DNA from: Fibrobacter sp. UWB5 | Lineage (GTDB): Bacteria; Fibrobacterota; Fibrobacteria; Fibrobacterales; Fibrobacteraceae | Direction: 5' to 3' | DNA: 64,000 nucleotides | Assembly: GCF_002210295.1 (NCBI RefSeq) | Contig: NZ_MWQH01000011.1 | Span: 29,316 to 93,315 of the forward strand | Shown: one piece after another, positions 49,922 through 56,913 of the stretch | How positions within the stretch are numbered: the first letter of the stretch is position 1 | How the letters are laid out: every line of letters starts with the position of its first letter | The notes under the pieces: model-generated | What the model was told of the DNA's origin: nothing | The model's database searches: none | Seen by the model: only the letters and a program-made list of their open reading frames with translations | Made by a program: the position numbers and the translations under genes

Positions 49922-50994
49922 AGATTGTACGTAACGACATCACGAAAGTCAAGGCCGACGCCATCGTGAATTCCGCCAACAAGAATCCGATTTGCGGGGG
50001 AGGCGCCGAATACAGTATTTACGAAGCCGCAGGCCGCGAAGCCCTTTTAGCCGCACGCGAAAAAATCGGTCCGCTCAAGGTGGCCGAAATTGCAGTGACA
50101 CCGGCCTTTGCGCTCAACGCCAAGTACATCATCCACACCGTAGGCCCCAGGTGGAACGGCGGTGTTTCCGGTGAAACATTGGCACTTGCAGGCTGCTACC
50201 GCGGCGCCCTCGAAAAGACAAAAGAACTCGGTTGTAATTCCATCGCGTTCCCGCTCATCTCTAGCGGCGTGTTCAAATTCCCCAAAGACAGCGCCCTCAA
50301 AATCGCGCTGCGGGCTATCGGCGAATTTCTAGATTCCAACGAAATGGACATACAGCTGGTCGTTTTCGACCGCAAGGCCTTCGAAGTTTCCGAAGAGCTG
50401 TACAGCGACATTCACGCCTATATTGACGACAATTACGTCAACGACAAATACGACGATGTCCACAATTACATAAGCAGCAACCGCTGGAAAGACAACTTCA
50501 ACATATTTGATCATGTTGAACGTCTTCAAGAAAACGGCGCCGAAAGCACACCTGATACATCTGATGAAATATTATGCTGCCCCATATTCAGCTCCGCAAG
50601 AGCCACAAAACAGGAAGCCACAGAAAGCAGTCTCGCCGACCTCATGTCCAATCCGGGCGAATCGTTCCGCGACAGGCTCATCAACTTGATCCGCGAAAAG
50701 AACGAAGACGACGTCCAGGTCTACAAGCGTGCAAACCTGAACCGCAAGCATTTTTCCAAAATCCGCAGCAAGGCAGACTACAAGCCCACCAAAAAGACGG
50801 CACTCGCGCTCGCCGTCGCACTCCGGCTGAATCTCGACGAAACAACCGACCTGCTTGCCCGCGCCGGAATCGCGCTTTCGCCCTCCAACAAGGGGGACCT
50901 GATCGTCAAGTACTTTATCGAGCGCCAGATGTATGACATCTGGGAAATCAACAGCATGCTGTTTAAATACGGTCAACCCGCCCTCGGCGCCTAA
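49912..50994 (+). CDS. Macro-domain protein with helical C-terminal domain
   Basis: 360 residues. Residues 1-155 are a macro domain: MPLKIVRNDITKVKADAIVN, then SANKNPICGGGAEYSIYEAA, the phosphate loop IAFPLISSGVFKFPKDSALK. It binds ADP-ribose and may hydrolyse it from proteins or nucleic acids. Residues ~155-245 are a variable acidic linker. The last ~115 (SFRDRLINLIREKNEDDVQV, YKRANLNRKHFSKIRSKADY, KPTKKTALALAVALRLNLDE) is all-helical with an XRE-like HTH look: K-x-T-A-L-A-L-A-V-A-L-x-L-x-x-x-E. So it may also bind nucleic acid. Downstream lies the VWA gene with its own promoter. Macro + HTH pairs are known in other Bacteroidota/Clostridia genomes. Confidence 0.8.
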   Translation: MPLKIVRNDITKVKADAIVNSANKNPICGGGAEYSIYEAAGREALLAAREKIGPLKVAEIAVTPAFALNAKYIIHTVGPRWNGGVSGETLALAGCYRGALEKTKELGCNSIAFPLISSGVFKFPKDSALKIALRAIGEFLDSNEMDIQLVVFDRKAFEVSEELYSDIHAYIDDNYVNDKYDDVHNYISSNRWKDNFNIFDHVERLQENGAESTPDTSDEILCCPIFSSARATKQEATESSLADLMSNPGESFRDRLINLIREKNEDDVQVYKRANLNRKHFSKIRSKADYKPTKKTALALAVALRLNLDETTDLLARAGIALSPSNKGDLIVKYFIERQMYDIWEINSMLFKYGQPALGA

Positions 50995-51026
50995 CCGCAA
51001 AATCCTGAAAAACGCCCTTTTCAAAT

Positions 51027-51070
51027 GTCGCCTGCCAGGCGACCAATTTCGCCTTTACGGCATCTATAAT
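51027..51070 (+). promoter_or_regulatory. VWA-gene promoter with perfect palindrome
   Basis: TATAAT (51065-51070) is a consensus -10; the -35 is poor. GTCGCCTGCCAGGCGAC (51027-51043) is a palindrome about one central base, overlapping or just before the -35 position. In the leader, GCCGC/GCGGC (51094-51110) forms a hairpin next to the GGAGG before ATG 51121. Confidence 0.5.
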
Positions 51071-51120
51071 TGTCTCCGTTAACCCTAAAAAGCCGCAAAA
51101 AGAGCGGCACGGAGGCAATC

Positions 51121-51771
51121 ATGAAACAAGGACTCACCGAAATCGTATTCATCCTCGACCGTAGCGGTTCCATGAGCGGGCTCGAAAAGGACACCATCGG
51201 GGGCTTCAACAGCACCATCGAAAAACAAAAGCAAGAAGCGGGGGAGGCCTACGTCTCGACCGTCCTCTTCGACACCGAGATGGAAGTGCTCCATGACCGC
51301 GTCCCGCTCGCGCGCATCGAGCCCCTGACCGAAAAGGAATACTATGCCCGCGGCGGTACGGCGCTTCTTGACGCCATCGGTGGCGCCATCCACCACATCG
51401 GAAACGTGCACAAGTACGCCCGCGAAGAAGACCGCCCCGAAAAGACCATCTTCGTCATCACCACCGACGGCTACGAAAATTCCAGCCACAAGTACACCGC
51501 CGAACATGTGAAACAGATGATCGAACGCCAGAAGCAGAAATACGGCTGGGAATTCATTTTCCTCGGCGCAAACATCGACGCTCTCAAAACCGCAAGGAAC
51601 TTCGGCATCAGCGAAGAACGAGCCGCCAACTTCGTAAACGACGGCGCGGGAATCAAGATGATGTACGAAGCGGAATGCTGTCTCATGAGCGACATCCGCA
51701 ACAACCGCGTCGATGACCGCGCTTGGAAGGCAAAAGTCGACGCCGATTACAACCGCCGCGGCAAGCGATAA
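51121..51771 (+). CDS. VWA-domain protein
   Basis: 216 residues, cytoplasmic, with GGAGG 4-8 bp before the ATG. MKQGLTEIVFILDRSGSMSG contains the MIDAS motif DxSxS, RGGTALLDAIGGAIHHIG supplies the conserved Thr, and FVITTDGYENSSHKY the acidic position, so the metal site is complete. The rest, WEFIFLGANIDALKTARNFG, fits the family. Such stand-alone VWA proteins often accompany TerY, PP2C or kinase genes in stress clusters; here the neighbours are macro-domain proteins on each side. The frame extends 17 codons upstream but the Shine-Dalgarno picks 51121. Confidence 0.85.
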   Translation: MKQGLTEIVFILDRSGSMSGLEKDTIGGFNSTIEKQKQEAGEAYVSTVLFDTEMEVLHDRVPLARIEPLTEKEYYARGGTALLDAIGGAIHHIGNVHKYAREEDRPEKTIFVITTDGYENSSHKYTAEHVKQMIERQKQKYGWEFIFLGANIDALKTARNFGISEERAANFVNDGAGIKMMYEAECCLMSDIRNNRVDDRAWKAKVDADYNRRGKR

Positions 51772-51929
51772 TCCGCAAAAACGGACGCCTTATTTTATCA
51801 ACATCGTACATTGTATTACACAAAATGTAAAACGCTATAAAAACTCGATTGTTGATATCCTGTGTATATTCAAAAAACACTATTCCACAGGATTTGGGCA
51901 TATCCCACAACATATCCACAAAAGGCATA

Positions 51930-51945
51930 TGTTTCACGTGGAACA
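51930..51945. promoter_or_regulatory. parS site 1
   Basis: TGTTTCACGTGGAACA matches the canonical ParB-binding 16-mer (TGTTNCACGTGNAACA). It is extended by CATA/TATG on both sides into a 24-bp palindrome with one mismatched pair. Confidence 0.95.
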
Positions 51946-52032
51946 TATGTCATTTTGCTATGACATTTCAACAATCTATTGTCAATCCTATTAGACAAAT
52001 CCAAAACTTATCCACCAAAATAAAAAACATCG

Positions 52033-52048
52033 TGTTTCACGTGAAACG
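52033..52048. promoter_or_regulatory. parS site 2
   Basis: TGTTTCACGTGAAACG. Flanking AAACATCG and CGATGTTT extend the symmetry to 32 bp with a single mismatched pair, the longest palindrome of the six sites. Confidence 0.95.
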
Positions 52049-52108
52049 CGATGTTTATATTATGTTTATAAAAGTTATCAACAATCTGTGCGATTGTTGC
52101 ATGCGAAA

Positions 52109-52507
52109 TTAGAATTTCACAGTACGCGGAGCGGCGCCAAAGGCGTAGAACGTGGCGGTTGCATCCTTGAAATAGAGCACTTCGGTGTTCGGATCTTCGA
52201 CAGAATACATGGACCTGAGTTCAGGATAATGTTCAAGCATGTCGGCCTTAGGCTCACGGCGGTCGTCGCGGACGAGCGTGCCGGCAACGCGGAGCCACTT
52301 GTTGCCTTCTGCGTTCATGGCGCAAATTTCAACCTTGCCGTTTTGCTGGATCTGTTTGGAGCAATCCTTGGTCTTGGACGTCTGGATATAGAGCTTGCCC
52401 TCGAAAATGTTGGCAGTGCCAAATGGGCGCACGCGCGGCTGGTCACCTTCGACCGTTGCCAAAAAATAGGCGCCACATTCCTTGAGAAATTTTACGACTT
52501 CTTCCAT
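52109..52507 (-). CDS. Pyridoxamine 5'-phosphate oxidase-like flavin-binding protein
   Basis: 132 residues. MEEVVKFLKECGAYFLATVE then GDQPRVRPFGTANIFEGKLY is the split-barrel flavin-binding start of the PPOX family; KTKDCSKQIQQNGKVEICAM, WLRVAGTLVRDDRREPKADM and EVLYFKDATATFYAF follow. The compact length and CGAYFLATVEG suggest an uncharacterised reductase-type member (FMN or F420-like), not PdxH. Preceded at the start by AGGAGATCAAT. Its stop adjoins the origin-like intergenic region, which contains no terminator for it. Confidence 0.8.
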   Translation of the reverse strand: MEEVVKFLKECGAYFLATVEGDQPRVRPFGTANIFEGKLYIQTSKTKDCSKQIQQNGKVEICAMNAEGNKWLRVAGTLVRDDRREPKADMLEHYPELRSMYSVEDPNTEVLYFKDATATFYAFGAAPRTVKF

Positions 52508-52556
52508 ATTGATCTCCTATTAATATTCTTTCCTATTCACAATATAGTAAAAAGAA

Positions 52557-53063
52557 TTAATGCGAGGTCGCAATAATCCGCGTATAAATTTCTTCCATTT
52601 GAGTGGAGAAGCAGCAGAAGATTACCTTCTTCACTTTTTGAGCCGGATAATTCTGGACCATCTTCACGGCAATCTCGGTGGCAGCTTCCCAAGGGTAACC
52701 ATAAACGCCTGTCGAAATAGCGGGGAAGGCAACCGTCTCACATCCATTCGCTTCAGCAAGATCCAGGCAATTTTTATAGCAAGATTCCAGAAGTGCCGGT
52801 TCACCATGCAGGCCATCCCGATAAATCGGGCCTGGAGTGTGGATAACAAACTTCGCCGGCAACCTAAACCCCGGGGTGATTTTGGCCTTACCCGTTTCGC
52901 AACCGTTCAAAGGAATGCAGGCCTTCAGAAGCTCCGGACCAGCAGCCCTGTGAATAGCTCCATCAACACCGCCACCTCCCAAAAGTGAACAATTGGCGGC
53001 ATTCACAATCGCATCCACATTCAGTTTGGTGATATCACCTTGAATAATTTCAATCTCAATCAT
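52557..53063 (-). CDS. Macro-domain O-acetyl-ADP-ribose deacetylase (YmdB-like)
   Basis: 168 residues. Single macro domain: IIQGDITKLNVDAIVNAANC, SLLGGGGVDGAIHRAAGPEL, CETGKAKITPGFRLPAKFVI, TVAFPAISTGVYGYPWEAAT. The GGGGVDGAIHRAAG and STGVYGYP loops are those of the MacroD/YmdB class, and an active hydrolase is likely. It is distinct from the macro-HTH protein 1.5 kb away. Two macro-domain proteins of different classes within 3.2 kb point to active ADP-ribose metabolism. It transcribes toward the PPOX gene with 49 bp between, possibly one operon. Confidence 0.9.
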   Translation of the reverse strand: MIEIEIIQGDITKLNVDAIVNAANCSLLGGGGVDGAIHRAAGPELLKACIPLNGCETGKAKITPGFRLPAKFVIHTPGPIYRDGLHGEPALLESCYKNCLDLAEANGCETVAFPAISTGVYGYPWEAATEIAVKMVQNYPAQKVKKVIFCCFSTQMEEIYTRIIATSH

Positions 53064-53182
53064 TTAAAACCTCGACTATAATATAGTTAAAGATATTCCA
53101 GCAATAATGTTGATTATGTGAATAGATGTTGAAAACTCTTTTTTCCACCTTCTCTTTTTATATATATTATAGTGGGGTTATT

Positions 53183-53668
53183 ATGAAAATCGAACATATC
53201 GCCATCTGGGCAAAAGATATCGACAAGGTCTGTGAATTCTACCGAAAGTATTTTGGTGGGGTAGTTCACCCGATTTACCATAATCCGACAAAACAATTCA
53301 CCAGCCGATTCGTCACTTTCGACGATGGCGCCCGTTTGGAAATAATGCACCGCCCCGACATCGATCATGTTTGGCCTGTAACTCACAATCGCATGTTTGC
53401 TTCTCCGAAGCCAACTCGCTTCGGTTCGGCAATAAAAATATGCAAGCGTATTTTTACTGCACTCACCTCGCTAACGTTCCACGTGGAACATTGCGGCCTA
53501 ACCCATCTTTCCTTTTCGGTCGGTTCAAAGGAAGAGGTGGACCGTCTCACCAAACAAATGTCCACTGATGGAATCCAGGTGGTAGGGCAACCCCGAACCA
53601 CTGGCGACGGGTATTATGAAAGTGTGATCCTGGATCCCGAAGGCAACAGGGTAGAGATTACAGTTTAG
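53183..53668 (+). CDS. VOC (glyoxalase-fold) protein with repeat-derived insertion containing parS
   Basis: 161 residues from MKIEHIAIWAKDIDKVCEFY; the upstream 19 codons in frame are hydrophobic read-through. The VOC blocks are present: HIAIW (metal His), RFVTFDDGARLEIMHRPDID, LTHLSFSVGSKEEVDRLTKQ, YYESVILDPEGNRVEITV (metal Glu). Between the first and second halves, about 40 residues (PKPTRFGSAIKICKRIFTAL onward to FHVEHC) have no counterpart in the family and are encoded by palindromic DNA carrying parS site 3. The frame stays open through it. Without the insertion it is a normal ~120-residue VOC protein. Activity with the insertion is uncertain. Confidence 0.75.
   Translation: MKIEHIAIWAKDIDKVCEFYRKYFGGVVHPIYHNPTKQFTSRFVTFDDGARLEIMHRPDIDHVWPVTHNRMFASPKPTRFGSAIKICKRIFTALTSLTFHVEHCGLTHLSFSVGSKEEVDRLTKQMSTDGIQVVGQPRTTGDGYYESVILDPEGNRVEITV
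53365..53490. repeat. Palindromic element inserted in a VOC gene, ending in parS
   Basis: CCGAAGC/GCTTCGG (53405-53411, 53418-53424) and AAAAATATGC/GCGTATTTTT (53434-53443, 53446-53455, one mismatch) are adjacent stems. parS site 3 lies at the right end. Boundaries are estimated from where VOC similarity stops and resumes. Confidence 0.55.
53475..53490. promoter_or_regulatory. parS site 3, inside the VOC gene
   Basis: CGTTCCACGTGGAACA, one base from the symmetrical form at the outermost position. It is read as FHVEHC-coding sequence and is the only one of the six sites lying deep within a reading frame. Confidence 0.9.
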
Positions 53669-53687
53669 AAAAATGGCGGAGTTAGGT

Positions 53688-54353
53688 ATGAGGAGAACAT
53701 TCATTATATTGGTAGCGGCGTTTTTGAATGCCCATGCAGTCGATTGTATTAGACGCACATTCGATTATTTCGCAACGGACTTCGAAAATCATGTACTCGT
53801 CTTGCCCAGCGAAATGTTCCCGGATAGTATCCATCAGAAACAAAACGGACGAGTCAATACCATCAAGTATCATTGGACAGGCAACCACCTTGACAGCATG
53901 AGCCTATCCCAATCTTGCCTTGCACACGGTTACGAAAAAAAATCCACCTTCATTCCCGACTGGAAAATTGACTCCACCAAGGTAGGCAAGATCAAGAAAT
54001 ACGACTGGAAATCTCTGAAAGACGGATGGCACTTTACGGTCTACCGCGGAAAAGATTCCGTCTATATCGATAATGACAATGAACAGCATCAGATATTCTA
54101 CCTCAAAAACGATACCATTTACGAAGTCAACAACTGGGTTCCCAGGAATTTAAAAACATACCGCGACCCCGATAATAAAAACAAGTGTATTCGAAAAAGC
54201 GATAATAACTTTATCATCGACACTTATGAATATGAAATGAAGGGGAGCATCCTCATCCAGAAATCAATCAAGTTCGACCACAACAGATACATCAAAGCCC
54301 CCGGCCCCTGCATGGGCGGCAACGAATACACCACTATATATTATAAGATGTGA
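53688..54353 (+). CDS. Exported protein of unknown function
   Basis: 221 residues from MRRTFIILVAAFLNAHAVDC, with GGAG and TTAGGT upstream; an ATG 15 bp earlier also exists. After the signal peptide the protein is beta-rich with paired Cys (DCIRRTF, SQSCLAHG, NKCIRKS, GPCMGG). Segments such as IKYHWTGNHLDSMSL and FYLKNDTIYEVNNWVP repeat in the next, frameshifted gene (IKYYYTNNKLDSMIR, LVLRNDTLYENRKS), so the two are paralogues. No family recognised. The 3' end is followed by parS site 4 and a palindrome cluster. Confidence 0.6.
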   Translation: MRRTFIILVAAFLNAHAVDCIRRTFDYFATDFENHVLVLPSEMFPDSIHQKQNGRVNTIKYHWTGNHLDSMSLSQSCLAHGYEKKSTFIPDWKIDSTKVGKIKKYDWKSLKDGWHFTVYRGKDSVYIDNDNEQHQIFYLKNDTIYEVNNWVPRNLKTYRDPDNKNKCIRKSDNNFIIDTYEYEMKGSILIQKSIKFDHNRYIKAPGPCMGGNEYTTIYYKM

Positions 54354-54386
54354 AATGTGTAATGTGAAATGTTTGGTCCTTAGATG

Positions 54387-54402
54387 TGTTTCACGTGAAA
54401 CG
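54387..54402. promoter_or_regulatory. parS site 4
   Basis: TGTTTCACGTGAAACG in the 156-bp gap between two paralogous exported-protein genes. Just before it, a stretch built of TGTGAAATG/TGTAATGTGAAATG units resembles a small direct repeat. Confidence 0.95.
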
Positions 54403-54497
54403 TCCGCAGGGCGAATGCAGCGCCCATACTTGTATGGGCATTGCTGAGCCCCAGGATGTCGGACTTTGGCGAAGCCAAAGGCCAAACATTTTTTATT
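54403..54497 (+). repeat. Palindrome cluster after parS site 4
   Basis: GCCCATACTTGTATGGGC is a perfect 8-bp stem with a 2-base loop, and TTTGGCGAAGCCAAA a 6-bp stem. The second is followed by GGCCAAACATTTTTTATT, so it may terminate the upstream gene. Confidence 0.6.
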
Positions 54498-54509
54498 ATA
54501 TTTCTTCAT

Positions 54510-55284
54510 ATGAAAAAACTAATCCTCATTCTCTCCTTTGTTGCATTGAACGTCTTCGCCATCAACTGCCGCGACTACATGCAATACACATTCTCTGATT
54601 CAGAAGATTTCATTGTCGACAGTGCCTATGTCGCCAATACTGGATACGACACTATCTACTACGCACCTATAAAATACTACTATACGAATAACAAACTGGA
54701 CAGCATGATTCGTTGCGTCGGAAAAAACTGTTGGACATATAAGACCAAATACTTGAAAGAGAAAACAGATTCCACATTAAATATGACAATGTTCATTGAC
54801 GATTGGAAATCAGAAAAAAATCATATTCTTGCAAAATGATTCTGCCATCACATACGATTATAGCGATGATAAAGAAAAGCTGGAGACAATCAGTGACATT
54901 ACCACTCTCGTTTTGCGCAATGACACATTGTACGAAAACCGCAAAAGCACCAATGAATATGATGATATAAAAAGCGTAATAACGACCCCAGATCCTAGCG
55001 ACGAAAATGTATGCAACATTAGCGAGACGAAAACAACATATTACGGACAATCCAATACCACAACATATCAGGAAATCATAACCAATACCGAAAATGGTTT
55101 TGTGGTATCCGCCAGCAATACCGATCAAAAAATATTCTTCGTCTATACCAATTCCACCACCTCGATCCTCCGCAAAAACAAGCCGGCATTTATCCCCGAA
55201 AAGGACAAACATTTTGACCTTCTCGGCCGCCCCGCCAACAAAAAATATATCATAAGTGTTCCACGTGGAACATCGGCGAAGTAA
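54510..55284 (+). pseudogene. Exported-protein gene split by a frameshift at an A7 run
   Basis: The first half (109 residues) starts MKKLILILSFVALNVFAINC, a signal peptide, and stops at 54839. A second frame, open from 54796, continues with KKIIFLQNDSAITYDYSDDK and ends in a tail like secreted proteins here (FDLLGRPANKKYIIS). Joined at AAAAAAA (54814-54820) they give one ~258-residue protein paralogous to the gene before it. Either the strain has a real frameshift, the assembly is wrong by one A, or the A7 run is slippery and allows both products. parS site 5 overlaps the last codons (SVPRGTSAK). Confidence 0.6.
55257..55272. promoter_or_regulatory. parS site 5
   Basis: TGTTCCACGTGGAACA, perfectly symmetrical over 16 bp. 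It overlaps the final codons of the frameshifted exported-protein gene. TTATCCACG, a DnaA-box-like 9-mer, lies 56 bp to the right at 55329. Confidence 0.95.
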
Positions 55285-55354
55285 AACTATTCTTTTTTAT
55301 AAACACAAAATCCACATTTATCAAAAACTTATCCACGGATATTTTTAAAAAGTG

Positions 55355-55375
55355 AAAGGGCGCCAGCCCTTTTTT
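55355..55375 (+). terminator. Terminator before rsmG
   Basis: AAAGGGC (55355-55361) and GCCCTTT (55366-55372) pair perfectly around GCCA and run into T. It lies inside the longest possible rsmG frame, which argues against the GTG at 55352 as start. Confidence 0.8.
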
Positions 55376-55403
55376 CTCGTATTCACATTTCATAATACTA
55401 AAT

Positions 55404-55419
55404 TGTTCCACGTGGAACG
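55404..55419. promoter_or_regulatory. parS site 6, overlapping the rsmG start
   Basis: TGTTCCACGTGGAACG. The GTG inside it (55412-55414) is the most likely rsmG start codon. ParB binding here would sit on the 5' end of the rsmG-parA-parB operon. Confidence 0.9.
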
Positions 55420-56128
55420 TTCCTATAGAAACAACACAACTCAGCAGAATCTCTTGAACCAGTTCTTGACAGAACATGGTGTGCAGCTGTCCGAAGATGT
55501 ACTCGGCAAGCTTTATGATTTTGCGGACTTGGTGGTAGAAACCAAGCAATTCGGTAACCTGATTTCGGCAAAGGACTCCGAGAAATTCCTGAGCAGGCAT
55601 ATCGCAGATTCACTCGTTCCCTATATATATATTAGACGAGAGATGAGAGACGAGAGACGAGAGAATAATTCGGGTTCTCTTTCGTCTTTCGTCTGTAGCG
55701 AGCCTGCGAGCGTTCTCTCGTCTAAACGCTGGGCCGATATGGGTGCGGGGGCAGGTTGCCCCATTTTCCCGCTCGCCATCGTAATGCCCGAAGTAGAATT
55801 TTTTGCGGTTGAACCCCGCAACATGCGTGTGCAGTTCATGAAGTACGCCAAGGAAAAACTGCACCTGGACAACCTCACCGTCGTAGGCAAGCGCTTCGAG
55901 ACTTCGTCCCTTGCCTATCTGGATTTTGTGAGTTGCCGCGCACTCTCGACTTTCGAAAACGACTGGGAACGCGCCCAGCCGGGACTCAAGCGTGGTGGAA
56001 AATTCCTTACGCTGAAAAGTTACAACAATATTGTTCACCTGGAAAATAACCCGGAAGTACATGTATACAAATATGCACTACCGCAGGAAGAACAAGTTTA
56101 CGCCTTAGTCACTCGAGGTAATGAATGA
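55412..56128 (+). CDS. rsmG: 16S rRNA 7-methylguanosine methyltransferase, with repeat insertion
   Basis: About 238 residues from the GTG at 55412 (TTG at 55403 is the alternative; the GTG at 55352 is upstream of a terminator). It methylates G527 of 16S rRNA. LLNQFLTEHGVQLSEDVLGK is a normal N-terminus; FGNLISAKDSEKFLSRHIAD then SLV leads to the SAM site RWADMGAGAGCPIFPLAIVM. Between SLV and RWADMG lie ~32 residues (YIYIRREMRDERRENNSGSL onward) not found in other RsmG proteins; they are coded by an inserted palindromic element. Later blocks EVEFFAVEPRNMRVQFM and FVSCRALSTFENDWERAQPG are intact. ATGA overlap with parA. Confidence 0.85.
   Translation: MERSYRNNTTQQNLLNQFLTEHGVQLSEDVLGKLYDFADLVVETKQFGNLISAKDSEKFLSRHIADSLVPYIYIRREMRDERRENNSGSLSSFVCSEPASVLSSKRWADMGAGAGCPIFPLAIVMPEVEFFAVEPRNMRVQFMKYAKEKLHLDNLTVVGKRFETSSLAYLDFVSCRALSTFENDWERAQPGLKRGGKFLTLKSYNNIVHLENNPEVHVYKYALPQEEQVYALVTRGNE
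55632..55725. repeat. 94-bp palindromic element inside rsmG
   Basis: TTAGACGAGAGA (55632-55643) and TCTCTCGTCTAA (55714-55725) are perfect 12-bp terminal inverted repeats. Inside are further GAGAGACGAGAGACGAGAG-like units and their inverted TCTCTTTCGTCTTTCGTCT partner. No gene of its own. It is translated in frame as part of RsmG, so it looks like a small non-autonomous mobile element of the Rickettsia-palindromic-element kind. Confidence 0.75.
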
Positions 56129-56910
56129 GTAAAGTGATAGCAGTCTGCAACCAGAAAGGTGGCGTGGGTAAGACCACGACCGCTGTGAACCTGGCCGCCA
56201 GTTTTGCCGCATTGGAAAAGAAGACACTCCTTATCGACATGGACCCGCAGGGTAACGCGTCGCAAGGTTTGGGCTACAACGAACTCCAGGATGTGGATAT
56301 CCACGAAGTCCTGAACATGGCCGACAATCCGGATAATGTCACCTACGACAATCTCAAGGAAGCTATCCTCGACACGAGCCTCGACTACCTCAAGGTCATC
56401 ACTTCGGGCCCGGATCTCGCCGTCATGGAAATCGAGCTGGTGAACGCCATGAGTCGCGAACGCAGACTCGAACGCGTGATGAATGTCTTGAAGCAGTCCT
56501 TCGAATTCATTATCATCGACGCTCCTCCGAGCCTGAACCTTTTGACGCTGAACGTGCTGACCGCAGCTACCAGCGTCCTGATTCCGGTGCAGTGCGAATA
56601 CTACGCCCTGCAGGGTATGACCGAACTTTTCAAGACCATCCGCGAAGTCCAGAAGAACCTGAACGCGAACCTCAAGATCGAAGGCGCGCTTCTTACCATG
56701 TACGATTCCCGCTTGAGCCTCTGCAAGCAGGTCGCCGAAGAAGTTCGTGAAAACTTGAGCGACACCGTGTTCCAGGCAATGATTCCGAGAAACGTGAAAC
56801 TCTCCGAAGCTCCGAGCCACGGCAAGCCCGCCATTCTTTACGATGTGCAGAGCAGCGGTGCTCAGGCCTACATGAAACTCGCCGAAGAAATCTTGAACAA
56901 GGGAAAGTAG
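56125..56910 (+). CDS. parA: Chromosome-partition ATPase ParA (Soj)
   Basis: 261 residues. Deviant Walker A in VCNQKGGVGKTTTAVNLAAS (signature Lys11 and Lys16), A' motif TLLIDMDPQGNASQGLGYN, Walker B FIIIDAPPSLNLLTL. It is the non-specific DNA-binding ATPase that positions ParB-parS complexes. The start overlaps the rsmG stop (ATGA), and parB follows after 3 bp. Short N-terminus without HTH, so it is the chromosomal type Ib-like/Soj class and does not itself autoregulate. With six parS sites in the preceding 4.2 kb it is the native partition system of this replicon. Confidence 0.97.
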   Translation: MSKVIAVCNQKGGVGKTTTAVNLAASFAALEKKTLLIDMDPQGNASQGLGYNELQDVDIHEVLNMADNPDNVTYDNLKEAILDTSLDYLKVITSGPDLAVMEIELVNAMSRERRLERVMNVLKQSFEFIIIDAPPSLNLLTLNVLTAATSVLIPVQCEYYALQGMTELFKTIREVQKNLNANLKIEGALLTMYDSRLSLCKQVAEEVRENLSDTVFQAMIPRNVKLSEAPSHGKPAILYDVQSSGAQAYMKLAEEILNKGK

Positions 56911-56913
56911 TAA

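Larger units (their letters stand above)
51772..52108. other. Origin/centromere-like intergenic region between convergent genes
   Basis: 337 bp with no gene, rich in A/T, and lacking the terminators expected between convergent genes. It carries two parS palindromes (51930-51945, 52033-52048) and six 9-mers matching DnaA boxes or one base off: TTATCAACA (51795, 52075), TGTTGATAT (51850), TGTGTATAT (51861), ATATCCACA (51912), TTATCCACC (52008). With the rsmG-parA-parB genes 3.3 kb away it is the best candidate for the chromosomal origin or the main parS locus in this window. Confidence 0.55.

Noticed and set aside
55352..55411. GTG at 55352 as rsmG start
   Set aside because: A rho-independent terminator lies 3 bp after it, and the added residues do not resemble an RsmG N-terminus.
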